From positions 1 through 34,268 of the forward strand of contig DASPRQ010000056.1 in assembly GCA_035624355.1 (NCBI GenBank): a stretch of 34,268 bases of DNA, given 5' to 3'. Each line of letters opens with the position of its first letter. Position 1 is the stretch's first letter. Below, piece after piece: positions 18,411-25,714 of the stretch. Both the position numbers and the translations under genes were made by a program. Source of the DNA: Usitatibacter sp035624355 (GTDB lineage: Bacteria; Pseudomonadota; Gammaproteobacteria; Burkholderiales; Usitatibacteraceae). The notes under the pieces were generated by a model. That model worked only from the letters and a program-made list of their open reading frames with translations. It made no database searches and was not told the origin of the DNA.

Positions 18411-18977
18411 ATGAAGATATCGCACCTCGCCATCGCCGCCGCCCTCGCGGCCTGCGGCGCGCACGCGGCCACGGTCGTGATCGGCAACGGCGGCGGCCGC
18501 CTGATTCTCCAGATCGGCAGCACGAACGCCACGATCAACACGGTCAACTTCAGCGTGCCGGGCACATCGGTGGGCAACGGGACGGCGGTCACGAGCACGA
18601 ACGTCACGCCCGCGAGCCCGACCTGCCCCGCGAACACGGTGCTGATCGACGCCCAGGCGCGCTCGACCGCCGGAAACCCGCGGACGGCGACGCTGTCGGT
18701 CAATTCCTCCACGCCGCTCACTTCCGGCGGATTCCAGATCCCGTTCACGCAGGTGTCCTGGACCTCGAGCACCCCTGGCGGGGGTCCCAACGGCTGCCTG
18801 AACGCGCCCGTGACGATTCCCTCGGGCACGTTCACCGGAGCCGCGGGCCAGGCGCTCATCACCTTCACCACATCGCGCCGCGCCTGCATCTGCGCGCAGT
18901 TCAGCTACCTCAACCAGAACGTCGTCTCCGCGGGCACGTACACCGGCCAGGTGACGTACACCCTGGCGATGCCCTGA
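18411..18977 (+). CDS. Secreted beta-rich subunit 2, paralogue of subunit 1
   Basis: A 188-residue exported protein related to the preceding one. Shared blocks are TINTVNFSVPGTSVGNGTAV (compare TIDQITFTVPAANVGN), QIPFTQVSWTSS (compare TISYSQITTTSS) and NVVSAGTYTGQVTYTLAMP at the C-terminus. Unlike subunit 1 its mature part has four cysteines (SPTCP, NGCL, RACIC), so disulfides are likely. The signal peptide MKISHLAIAAALAACGAHA contains LAAC, a lipobox match at C15, so it might be a lipoprotein; ordinary cleavage after AHA is the alternative. There is no Shine-Dalgarno and a terminator directly upstream, which fits a minor or tip/anchor subunit. Confidence 0.75.
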   Translation: MKISHLAIAAALAACGAHAATVVIGNGGGRLILQIGSTNATINTVNFSVPGTSVGNGTAVTSTNVTPASPTCPANTVLIDAQARSTAGNPRTATLSVNSSTPLTSGGFQIPFTQVSWTSSTPGGGPNGCLNAPVTIPSGTFTGAAGQALITFTTSRRACICAQFSYLNQNVVSAGTYTGQVTYTLAMP

Positions 18978-19459
18978 TGCGCGCGGCGCTGGTCCTCGCG
19001 GCGGGCCTCGCGATGTGCAGCGCGGCTGCGGCCTCGACCCGCCTCGACGACTCGCTCTCGCCGCGCCAGCGCGTCGAGACCACCACCCGGTGGCTCTACG
19101 ACGGCGTGGGCGACTGGACCGAGGACCAGATGAACGCCCTGGTCGCCGAGGTGCACGCGATGGAGTTCCGCCTGCGCACGGCGCCCTACGTGGGCAAGAC
19201 CGCGGAGATCTATCTCTCCATTCCGCAGAACGTGAGCGGGCTGCGGGTCCCGACGGCCATGCGCGTGGAATGGACCACGCGGGGGCTGTTCGCGCCCGGC
19301 TCGGTCACTCCGGGGAACCGTGCGCTGGTCTATCGCGGTAAGATTACCGAGCCCGTGATGTCGGATTACTTCGACTTCAGGATCTTCCTCGACGCACGAA
19401 CCTCGGAGCGAGGCATTGAGTTCGACCCGGTCTTCGAGATCGACCTCGTGGCGCCGTAG
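18977..19459 (+). CDS. Small secreted protein of unknown family in the subunit operon
   Basis: A 160-residue exported protein I do not recognise. The signal peptide MRAALVLAAGLAMCSAAAA ends near residue 18-19; LAMC is not a good lipobox. The mature part has a short helical stretch (QRVETTTRWLYDGVGDWTED then QMNALVAEVHAMEF), then probable beta strands with AEIYLSIPQNVSGL, RVEWTTRGLFAPGSV, YRGKITEPVMSDYFDF and a FEIDLVAP ending. Its ATG overlaps the subunit 2 stop (TGATG) and its end overlaps the chaperone gene by 44 bases, so it belongs to the same unit. It could be a minor subunit or a second assembly factor. Confidence 0.7.
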   Translation: MRAALVLAAGLAMCSAAAASTRLDDSLSPRQRVETTTRWLYDGVGDWTEDQMNALVAEVHAMEFRLRTAPYVGKTAEIYLSIPQNVSGLRVPTAMRVEWTTRGLFAPGSVTPGNRALVYRGKITEPVMSDYFDFRIFLDARTSERGIEFDPVFEIDLVAP

Positions 19460-20276
19460 CTGGCTCGCCGCGGCGCCGGCGCTCGCGCTGCTCTTCGCCG
19501 CCTCCGACGCTTCCCCCTTCGCCGGGATCGTGAGCCCGCCGCGCTTCGAGCTGAAGGCGAAGCCGGGCGAGGTCGTGCGCCAGGTGCTGGAGATCGGCAA
19601 CGACACGGCGGTCGCCGACGAGTTCGCCGTGTCCACGGCCGACTGGTTCCTGAACGAGAAGGGGGGCGTCGAGTTCCGGGAGCCGCTGCAGGAGGGAAGC
19701 TGCCGCCCCTGGGTGCGCATCGAGCGGCGCACGGTGCGCATGCTGCCGCGCGCCGTGCGCAAGTTCCGCTTCGAGGTCCACATCCCGCCCGACGCGAAGC
19801 CCACCGAATGCCGCTTCGCGATCATGGTCGAGAAGGCCAGCGAGACGATGCCCGAGATCAGCACGGGGAACATCCAGTTTCCCCTGGAGGGGCGCATCGG
19901 CGTGATCGTGTACGTGGCGGTGGGCGACGTCGTGCCGAAGCTCGACTTCCAGGGCATCGGCCTCAAGAGCTTCAACGGGCGCCTCACGCCCGCGGCGACC
20001 TTCCACAACTCCGGCAACTCCCACGGGCGGCCGGAAGGGATCCTCGACGGCAAGGACGCCGCCGGCAAGTCCTACGAGTTCATCGTGTCGCCGTTCCCCA
20101 TCCTGCCGGGCGAGACCCGCGCGGTCGCGCTCTGGGCGCAGGAGGGCCCGGACAAGAAGGCTCCGGAGATCCGCTATCCCCTGCGCCTGCGCGGGCGCAT
20201 CGAGTGGGACGGCGGCAGGCAGGACATCGACGCGACGGTCACGGAGAACGAGACGGTCAAGGCCGGATCTTCGTGA
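19416..20276 (+). CDS. PapD-like periplasmic chaperone, divergent
   Basis: A 286-residue predicted periplasmic protein with two immunoglobulin-like domains. After an Arg-rich n-region (STSWRRSWLAAAPALALLFA, somewhat Tat-like) the mature part begins with GIVSPPRFELKAKPGEVVRQ and has GRIGVIVYVAVGDVV, a pattern like the first domain and linker of P-pilus chaperones. The second domain starts near KLDFQGIGLKSFNGRLTPAA. It is longer than typical PapD proteins (about 220-240). The only usable start is TTG 19416, inside the preceding gene, with a GAGCGAGG purine stretch upstream. Its 3' end overlaps the convergent usher-like gene by 20 bases. Role inferred: holding the two subunits for assembly. Confidence 0.72.
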   Translation: MSSTRSSRSTSWRRSWLAAAPALALLFAASDASPFAGIVSPPRFELKAKPGEVVRQVLEIGNDTAVADEFAVSTADWFLNEKGGVEFREPLQEGSCRPWVRIERRTVRMLPRAVRKFRFEVHIPPDAKPTECRFAIMVEKASETMPEISTGNIQFPLEGRIGVIVYVAVGDVVPKLDFQGIGLKSFNGRLTPAATFHNSGNSHGRPEGILDGKDAAGKSYEFIVSPFPILPGETRAVALWAQEGPDKKAPEIRYPLRLRGRIEWDGGRQDIDATVTENETVKAGSS

Positions 20277-22614
20277 GCGGGATGTCGACCACCGCCTCGC
20301 CGCGCAGCGGCACGGTGGCGACCAGCGGATGGTCCTCGTCGACCGTCCACGGGAGGGGCAGCGCCTCGTTGAGGATGCGCAGCCCGTGGCTGCCGGGCGT
20401 CACCACCGAATACGAGAACCGCCCCTGGGAGTCGGTCGTCGTCGGGAAGCGCCCGTCGAGGTAGATCGTCACGTTCGGCGCGCCGCGCTCCGTGGGCTGC
20501 CGCACGCCGTCGCCGTTCTCGTCGTAGAACACCACCCCCGAGAGCCGGCCGCCCCCGGCTCCGCCGCGCAGCCCGAGCGCCTGGTACGGCACTCCGGAAG
20601 ATTCCTCGTAGCGGATGCCGATCTGGAAGCGCTTGTCGTGCTGGGTGGCCGTGACCTCCCCCGCGCCGGGAAGGGCCGGAAGCACGTCGAACGTGGTGAC
20701 GCTGAGCTGCGCCATCGCGAGCCAGTGGGTCGCGAAGGGCCACGTCGCCGATGCGCTCACGTTCACGTTGTTCTCGGCGCCGTTCGCTCCCTCCACGCGG
20801 CCGTATACCACGCTCGCGTCCCAGTACGCGCCGTTGTAGAGCGATCCGCGGCCCGACAGGCCGGCGCTCGAGCGGTTGGTGCGCGCGCCCAGCGAGTTCT
20901 CGCGCGAATAGTTGACCGTCGAGGTGAGGACGACGGGGCCCCAGGAAGGCCACTCCTGGCTCCAGGAGGCGGTGTCGATCGTGTCGTTCGGCGTCTCCGT
21001 GGCGGTGGCGCGGTACGCACTGAGGTCGAGACGGCTCACGCCGAGCGAGCCGTTCCAGGCGGCGTACGCATCGGCCGTGAGCGCCGAGCCCCGCGGGGAG
21101 CTCGAGAAGCGCGTGTGCGCAAGCTCGTAGGTGAGGCCCCCGCCGACCGTGAGGTTGCGGTCGATGCGCAGCGAGAACGTGCCGTAGGCGGTGCCGGAGC
21201 TCGTCGCGGAGCGGCTGGGGTCGTCGCGGATGTTGGTCTGGCTGCCTTCCAGCCCTCCCGACACGGTGTAGCGCAGGAGGCGGTAGTCGCCGCGCCAGTA
21301 CGCGCCGCGCTGGTCGTTCGCGAGCGGCGAATCGCCCCAATTGAGCCCTGGGTCGAGATCGTAGAGGCCGAAGCGATGGCGCATGAAGCCGGTCGTGATG
21401 TCGCCGTCGAACCACCCGCCGAAGTGCGAATCGCTGTCGACCACGACCTCGGCCTTGTGGTGCACGAGGGCGCCGAACGAGCCGTACTCGGCGGCGAGCG
21501 CGGCGGCCTGGTGATCGGGCACCTGCGGGTTGCCCTCCAGCGCGATCGCCTGGCCGCCCACGGCCCAGGGGCCGCTGCGCCGCTCGTAGCCGAAGCCGCC
21601 GACGTCGCCCGGCGTGCTCTGGAAGGTCTGCACCGCGGAGCCCTCCAGGCGCCCGAGGCGGCCGCCGTAGGCCATGAAGGTCTGCCGCCCGTCGGTGATC
21701 ACCGAGCTCGCACCGCCGAAGAGCGACGTGGGAAGGAAGATGCGATACGAGGAGTTCACGATGCCGGGCGGCGTCCTCGCCACCCCGAGCGTGGAGCTCG
21801 CGAGCCAGCCGCGCACGAGCGGGAAGTCCTCCTGGTACAGCGTGAAGCGCCCGCCGTCCGGCCGGCTCACCGAGAGGTCGCCGGGCGCGAGCTGCGTATG
21901 GCGGATCGCCGCGTCGAGGTAGAAGTCGCCGTAGTTGAGCGTCTCGCGGCGCATGCTGACGGCCACGCCCTGCTCCAGCGTGTGGCCGCCGCCGGGCGGC
22001 TCGCGCTCTTCGGCCCGGTATTCCGCGGACAGATAGCGCTGGCCCGGGGCGAGCGCGGCCTCTTCCGCTGGGATGGCGGCTTCCGATTCCGGCGCGGCGC
22101 CTTCGATGAGCTGATCGACGTACGGCGCGGGTGCGGCAGGGGCGGGCCGCTTCACGGGAGCGCCGGACGCAAACTCGGGCGCGGGAACCGTGGTCGCGGG
22201 CGGGGCCGCGGCCGTCGATGGGGGCGCCGGTTTCGCCGGCGCCGCGGCCTGCTTCGGTCCGGGCGCGGGGATCGCGCCGTGCGCGCGCTCCTCGGGCGGA
22301 ATCTCGAGCCGCGCGCCGGGAATCAGCCGGTCGGCCTCGCCGTGGACGAATGCGTGGGGATTGAGCTCGAAGAGCCGCTTGCTGAGCCGCCCCTCGGCGT
22401 GGCGATCATGGGGATGGAACTGGCGCGCGATGAGCCGCAGGTGCTCCCCGGGGGCGACGATCCAGTACCCGCTCTCGCGCGCCTCGTGCAGCATGCGGGC
22501 GCGCGCCTCCAGCACGGCCTGTCTCGAGGGAGAGACGTCCTTCGCCGCGAGCGGGGTCGCTGCGGCCAGGGCCGTGAAGAGCGCCCCGATGAGCCGGGCC
22601 ATCCTTCGCGGCAT
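20257..22614 (-). CDS. Usher-like outer-membrane beta-barrel with LysM and SdrD-B-like domains
   Basis: A 785-residue predicted outer-membrane protein. Order: signal peptide (MPRRMARLIGALFTALAAAT then PLAA), LysM/FimV-like domain (about 49-104, YWIVAPGEHLRLIARQF ... ADRLIPGARLEIP), Pro/Ala linker (to about 165), a long stretch of alternating beta strands (about 185-690), and a C-terminal SdrD-B/CnaB-like Ig domain (from about 691: GVVFYDENGDGVRQP, TIYLDGRFPTTTDSQGRFSY). The barrel part ends each repeat with short turns as in ushers or porins; I do not see canonical FimD motifs. ATG 22614 is chosen; an in-frame GTG at 22650 would leave almost no leader after the promoter. Role inferred: secretion pore for the fibre subunits. 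Confidence 0.68.
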   Translation of the reverse strand: MPRRMARLIGALFTALAAATPLAAKDVSPSRQAVLEARARMLHEARESGYWIVAPGEHLRLIARQFHPHDRHAEGRLSKRLFELNPHAFVHGEADRLIPGARLEIPPEERAHGAIPAPGPKQAAAPAKPAPPSTAAAPPATTVPAPEFASGAPVKRPAPAAPAPYVDQLIEGAAPESEAAIPAEEAALAPGQRYLSAEYRAEEREPPGGGHTLEQGVAVSMRRETLNYGDFYLDAAIRHTQLAPGDLSVSRPDGGRFTLYQEDFPLVRGWLASSTLGVARTPPGIVNSSYRIFLPTSLFGGASSVITDGRQTFMAYGGRLGRLEGSAVQTFQSTPGDVGGFGYERRSGPWAVGGQAIALEGNPQVPDHQAAALAAEYGSFGALVHHKAEVVVDSDSHFGGWFDGDITTGFMRHRFGLYDLDPGLNWGDSPLANDQRGAYWRGDYRLLRYTVSGGLEGSQTNIRDDPSRSATSSGTAYGTFSLRIDRNLTVGGGLTYELAHTRFSSSPRGSALTADAYAAWNGSLGVSRLDLSAYRATATETPNDTIDTASWSQEWPSWGPVVLTSTVNYSRENSLGARTNRSSAGLSGRGSLYNGAYWDASVVYGRVEGANGAENNVNVSASATWPFATHWLAMAQLSVTTFDVLPALPGAGEVTATQHDKRFQIGIRYEESSGVPYQALGLRGGAGGGRLSGVVFYDENGDGVRQPTERGAPNVTIYLDGRFPTTTDSQGRFSYSVVTPGSHGLRILNEALPLPWTVDEDHPLVATVPLRGEAVVDIPLTKIRP

Positions 22615-22658
22615 GCTTGGGCGCGGGATCTGCGCCTGCGGCGTCGGCACGATGCCGC

Positions 22659-22664
22659 ATTATA
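22659..22664 (-). promoter_or_regulatory. -10 element (TATAAT) of the usher-like gene
   Basis: A perfect TATAAT on the minus strand would start transcription near 22652. The spacer upstream holds a small hairpin, ATGCC-loop-GGCAT (22668-22681), 9 bases past the gpsA stop, which may be a weak gpsA terminator or an operator. No good -35 is visible. Confidence 0.45.
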
Positions 22665-22689
22665 GCGATGCCCCCCGGCATGGAAACCC

Positions 22690-23670
22690 CTATTCCGCGC
22701 GCGTCTCGCGGGCAAGGAGGGCCTGCACGGCGGCCATGGGCGCGCGGCCCTCGAAGAGCACCGCACACACCGCCTCGGTGATCGGCATGTCCACGCCGTG
22801 GCGCCGGGCAAGCTCGCGGGCGGCGCGCGCCGAGGGCACGCCCTCCGCGACGTGGCCCAGCTCGGCGACGACGCGCTCCACCGGCGCGCCGGCCGCGATG
22901 CGCAAGCCCACGGTGCGGTTGCGCGACAGCTCGCCGGTCGCCGTGAGCACGAGGTCGCCCAGGCCCGTGAGCCCCATGAACGTGTCGGGCTCGCCGCCCA
23001 TGCGCACGCCGAGCCGCGCCATCTCGGCGAGGCCCCGCGTGATGAGCGCGGCGCGGGCGTTGGCGCCGAGCCCCAGTCCGTCGCAGATGCCGGCCGCGAT
23101 CGCGATGATGTTCTTGAGCGCCCCGCCCATCTCGACGCCGATCACGTCGCCGCTCGAGTAGATGCGAAGCGGAGGATGATGCAGGGCGGCGGCAGCCTCG
23201 TGCGCGAACGCCGTGTCCCGCGAGGCGACCGCGAGGGCCGCGGGCAGGCCGTGCGCCACCTCGAGCGCGAAGCTCGGGCCGGAAAGCGCGCCGACCCGGC
23301 CCCAGCGGGGAAGGATCTCCGCGGCGACCTCGTGCGGCAGGCGCGAGGTCGAGAGCTCGAAGCCCTTGCAGGCCCACAGCAGGCCGCGTTCGTCGGTTCG
23401 CGCCGCGAGCCCTTCGAGCAATGCGCGCAGGCCCACCGTGGGCACGGCGGCGATCAGCAGCTCGCGGCCGCGGACCGCCTCGCCGAGGTCCGCGCCCAGC
23501 TCGACGGACGGCGGGATCGCGATGCCGGGAAGGTAAGGGTTCTCGCGGCGGCGCGCGAGAGCGGCGAGGCGCGCGGGGTCGCGCGCCCAAAGCATCGTCG
23601 CATGGTGAGCGCAGAGCGCGACGGCGAGCGCCGTGCCCCACGCGCCCGCGCCGAGCACCGCGATCTTCAT
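22690..23670 (-). CDS. gpsA: Glycerol-3-phosphate dehydrogenase [NAD(P)+] GpsA
   Basis: A cytoplasmic enzyme that reduces dihydroxyacetone phosphate to sn-glycerol 3-phosphate, the backbone of phospholipids. The dinucleotide fold starts at once with MKIAVLGAGAWGTALA. The catalytic lysine is K186 in EMGGALKNIIAIAAG, and ELSRNRTVG and HVAEGVPSA are family motifs. The length of 326 residues is usual. It lies 7 bases after the SH3 gene and closes the rhodanese-grxC-secB unit. Confidence 0.96.
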   Translation of the reverse strand: MKIAVLGAGAWGTALAVALCAHHATMLWARDPARLAALARRRENPYLPGIAIPPSVELGADLGEAVRGRELLIAAVPTVGLRALLEGLAARTDERGLLWACKGFELSTSRLPHEVAAEILPRWGRVGALSGPSFALEVAHGLPAALAVASRDTAFAHEAAAALHHPPLRIYSSGDVIGVEMGGALKNIIAIAAGICDGLGLGANARAALITRGLAEMARLGVRMGGEPDTFMGLTGLGDLVLTATGELSRNRTVGLRIAAGAPVERVVAELGHVAEGVPSARAARELARRHGVDMPITEAVCAVLFEGRAPMAAVQALLARETRAE

Positions 23671-23677
23671 CGGCGCG

Positions 23678-24115
23678 TCAGACGCCCCAGACGTGGGAGG
23701 TACGGATGTAGCCTTCCTGGCCGTCCCGGTGGCGCACCTTCACCCAGCCGTTCGCCGGCGGCTCGAGGACCTCGAGCAGCACCTGCTTGTAGGCCTCGAA
23801 GACCAGGGGCGACTGCGGATCCGGGGCCGCGCGCACGTCGGCGAGCGGCACGGTGACCACCACCATGTTGCGGTCGCCGAACGCAGCGTTTTCCACCCAT
23901 CCCACCTCGCCGTTCGCGTCGCGCACCTTGGTCCACTGGTCGAGCTTCACCAGGATCTCGAACGGGTAGTGGCGCGTGACGGCGAACAGGCGGTCGGCCT
24001 TGGTGGAAGGGGCGTCGTAGAGGATCGCGGGCTGATCGCCCAGCGAGCGGTACTCGGTGCCCCACGCGGCCGCGCTCGCGGTCGCGAGCAGCACGGCGGC
24101 GATGGCGGCCCTCAT
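23678..24115 (-). CDS. Secreted bacterial SH3-domain protein
   Basis: A 145-residue exported protein. A signal peptide (MRAAIAAVLLATASAAAWG) precedes two SH3b-like repeats: YRSLGDQPAILYDAPSTKAD ... EILVKLDQWTKVRDANGEVG and VPLADVRAAPDPQSP ... VLEPPANGWVKVRHRDGQEG ending YIRTSHVWGV. Bacterial SH3 domains often bind peptidoglycan peptides, which suggests a periplasmic cell-wall role, not shown. The ATG is 5 bases after the secB stop, in a spot where secB and gpsA are often direct neighbours. Confidence 0.85.
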   Translation of the reverse strand: MRAAIAAVLLATASAAAWGTEYRSLGDQPAILYDAPSTKADRLFAVTRHYPFEILVKLDQWTKVRDANGEVGWVENAAFGDRNMVVVTVPLADVRAAPDPQSPLVFEAYKQVLLEVLEPPANGWVKVRHRDGQEGYIRTSHVWGV

Positions 24116-24120
24116 GGCGG

Positions 24121-24603
24121 TCAGTGCGACATGCCCGGCGTGATGATCTGCACGGCCGGCTCGGCGGCCGCCTGCTGCGCGCGCTGGGCCTGGAAGATGG
24201 CCTCGAAGTTGACGGGCGAGAGCACCACCGGCGGAAAGCCCGCGCGGGTCACGACGTCCGAGACCACCTCGCGCACGTACGGGAAGAGGATGTTGGGGCA
24301 CGCGATGCCGAGCACGGCCTCGAGCTCGGACTGGGGAAGGTTGCGCGCCCCGAAGATGCCCGCCTGGGCCGCCTCCACGAGGAAGAGCGTCTTGTCCTTC
24401 ACCTTCGCGGTGACCGTCACCGTGAGCACCGTCTGGTACACCCCGTCCTCCACGGCCGTGGAGTTGTGGTGGAGCTGGATGTCCACCGTCGGCGCCTCGC
24501 GCTCGAGGAACGACTGCGGCGCGTTCGGAATCTCCAGCGAGAGGTCCTTCACGTAGATCTTCTCGATGGAGAAGAAGGGCTGGCTGCTCTGGGGTTCGCT
24601 CAT
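24121..24603 (-). CDS. secB: Protein-export chaperone SecB
   Basis: A tetrameric cytoplasmic chaperone that keeps preproteins unfolded and hands them to SecA, whose C-terminal zinc tail is intact in this window. It has 160 residues. Typical segments are FFSIEKIYVKDLSLEIPNAP, LFLVEAAQAGIFG and LGIACPNILFPYVREVVSD, then RAGFPPVVLSPVNFEA. GGAGGAAG lies just ahead of the ATG. It is third in the unit after rhodanese and grxC. Confidence 0.97.
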   Translation of the reverse strand: MSEPQSSQPFFSIEKIYVKDLSLEIPNAPQSFLEREAPTVDIQLHHNSTAVEDGVYQTVLTVTVTAKVKDKTLFLVEAAQAGIFGARNLPQSELEAVLGIACPNILFPYVREVVSDVVTRAGFPPVVLSPVNFEAIFQAQRAQQAAAEPAVQIITPGMSH

Positions 24604-24639
24604 CGGGCTTCCTCCGGGATGGGTGCGGGGCCGCGGCGC

Positions 24640-24900
24640 TCAGGGCGCGGCGAGGAGCGGGTCGAGCCCGCCGGCGCGATCGAGCGCGGCGAGGTCGTCG
24701 TAGCCGCCGACGTGCCGGTCCCCCACGTAGATCTGCGGCACGGTGCGTCGTCCCGTGCGCTGCACCATCTCGTCCCGGCGCTGCGGCTCGAGGTCGACGC
24801 GGATCTTCTCGATGTCGGACACGCCCTTGGACCTGAGCAGCCGCTCGGCCATCAGGCAATACGGGCAGACTCCCGTCGCGTACATCGTCACTCTGGCCAT
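24640..24900 (-). CDS. grxC: Glutaredoxin 3
   Basis: An 86-residue dithiol glutaredoxin that reduces disulfides with glutathione. The active site is C12-P-Y-C15 (ATGVCPYCLMAE). TVPQIYVGDRHVGGYDDL gives the cis-proline and glutathione-binding GG motifs. It lies 4 bases downstream of the rhodanese gene stop and upstream of secB, the usual proteobacterial arrangement. Confidence 0.96.
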   Translation of the reverse strand: MARVTMYATGVCPYCLMAERLLRSKGVSDIEKIRVDLEPQRRDEMVQRTGRRTVPQIYVGDRHVGGYDDLAALDRAGGLDPLLAAP

Positions 24901-24904
24901 CGCT

Positions 24905-25318
24905 TCACTTCTCCACCGGCAGGCTCGCCTGCTCCCAGGCCGACACGCCGCCCTTCAGCTGGTAGACCGCGGTGAAACCGGCGCGTTTCAGCACGCGGCA
25001 GGCGGAGGCCGCGCGCGGACCGGAGCGGCACGTCACGATCACCGCGCGTTCCTTGTACTTGCCGATCTCGTCGAGGCGCCCGGAGAGCTCCTTCAGGGGA
25101 ATGTGGCGCGCCCGCGGGAGGTGCCCCGCCGCGAACTCGCCCGGCTCGCGCACGTCGAGGACGAGCGTCGAGCCCTGGTTCATGAGGCGGGTCGCCTCGA
25201 GCGTGCCGATCTCGTTGCTCGCGCCCATGAGCCGCGAGATCTCCGGCCACACGAGCAGCAGGCCGCTGCCCACGAAGAGCGCAACCAGCCAGAGGTTCTG
25301 CATGATGAATTCGCCCAC
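24905..25318 (-). CDS. Membrane-anchored rhodanese-like protein
   Basis: A 137-residue protein with one N-terminal membrane helix (about residues 7-25, QNLWLVALFVGSGLLLVW) and a single rhodanese domain (about 38-135). The active-site cysteine is C97 in VTCRSGPRA, followed by GGVSAWEQASLPVEK. Sulfur-transfer substrate unknown. GTG 25318 is taken because family members have a few residues before the helix; ATG 25303 is possible. First gene of the grxC-secB-gpsA unit. Confidence 0.9.
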   Translation of the reverse strand: MGEFIMQNLWLVALFVGSGLLLVWPEISRLMGASNEIGTLEATRLMNQGSTLVLDVREPGEFAAGHLPRARHIPLKELSGRLDEIGKYKERAVIVTCRSGPRAASACRVLKRAGFTAVYQLKGGVSAWEQASLPVEK

Positions 25319-25358
25319 TGCGCAAGCCCGGCGGGATTTCGATCCCGAAAAGGAGGCA

Positions 25359-25367
25359 ATTTTAGCA
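25359..25367 (-). promoter_or_regulatory. Extended -10 promoter and leader hairpin of the rhodanese-secB-gpsA operon
   Basis: On the minus strand TGC is followed by TAAAAT (25364-25359), an extended -10. The predicted start is near 25352. The short leader then contains a perfect 6-bp hairpin, CGGGAT and ATCCCG around CGAA (25347-25332), ending 13 bases before the GTG. Confidence 0.5.
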
Positions 25368-25387
25368 GACGCCGCGCGCGCGCCCGC

Positions 25388-25714
25388 TCACGCGAGCCGG
25401 GCGAGGACCCATTGCAGGCCCCAGAGGGCGACCATGCCCGCGGCGATGGTCGCCATCGCGTTGCGCAGGCGCAGGCTCGCCACGATCGCCACGATTCCCG
25501 CGAGCAGGCGGGCGTTCGTGGGGCGCAGGTCGAGCGCGCCTTCGGGCATCAGCAGCCCCGGCACCACGATGGCGGCGAGCACCGAGGGCGGGACGAATTT
25601 GAGGGCCTGGCGGAACCAGCCGGGGAACCGGTGCGGGTCGATGAAGACGATGAAGGAGGCGCGCAGCAGGAACGTGGAGAGCGCGACGCCCGCGACGGCG
25701 ATCCAGACGCTCAT
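25388..25714 (-). CDS. azlD: AzlD-like branched-chain amino acid exporter subunit
   Basis: A 108-residue membrane protein with about four hydrophobic helices, the small partner of the AzlC/AzlD (LIV-E) exporter of branched-chain amino acids. FLLRASFIVFIDPHRFPGWF and LKFVPPSVLAAIVVPGLL are typical. The ATG overlaps the azlC stop (ATGA). The start MSVWIAVAGVALSTFLLRAS is usual. Confidence 0.88.
   Translation of the reverse strand: MSVWIAVAGVALSTFLLRASFIVFIDPHRFPGWFRQALKFVPPSVLAAIVVPGLLMPEGALDLRPTNARLLAGIVAIVASLRLRNAMATIAAGMVALWGLQWVLARLA

Noticed and set aside
17523..22689. A transposon or integrase-borne island
   Set aside because: No transposase, integrase, tRNA or clear flanking direct repeats were seen; the insertion idea rests only on gene order.
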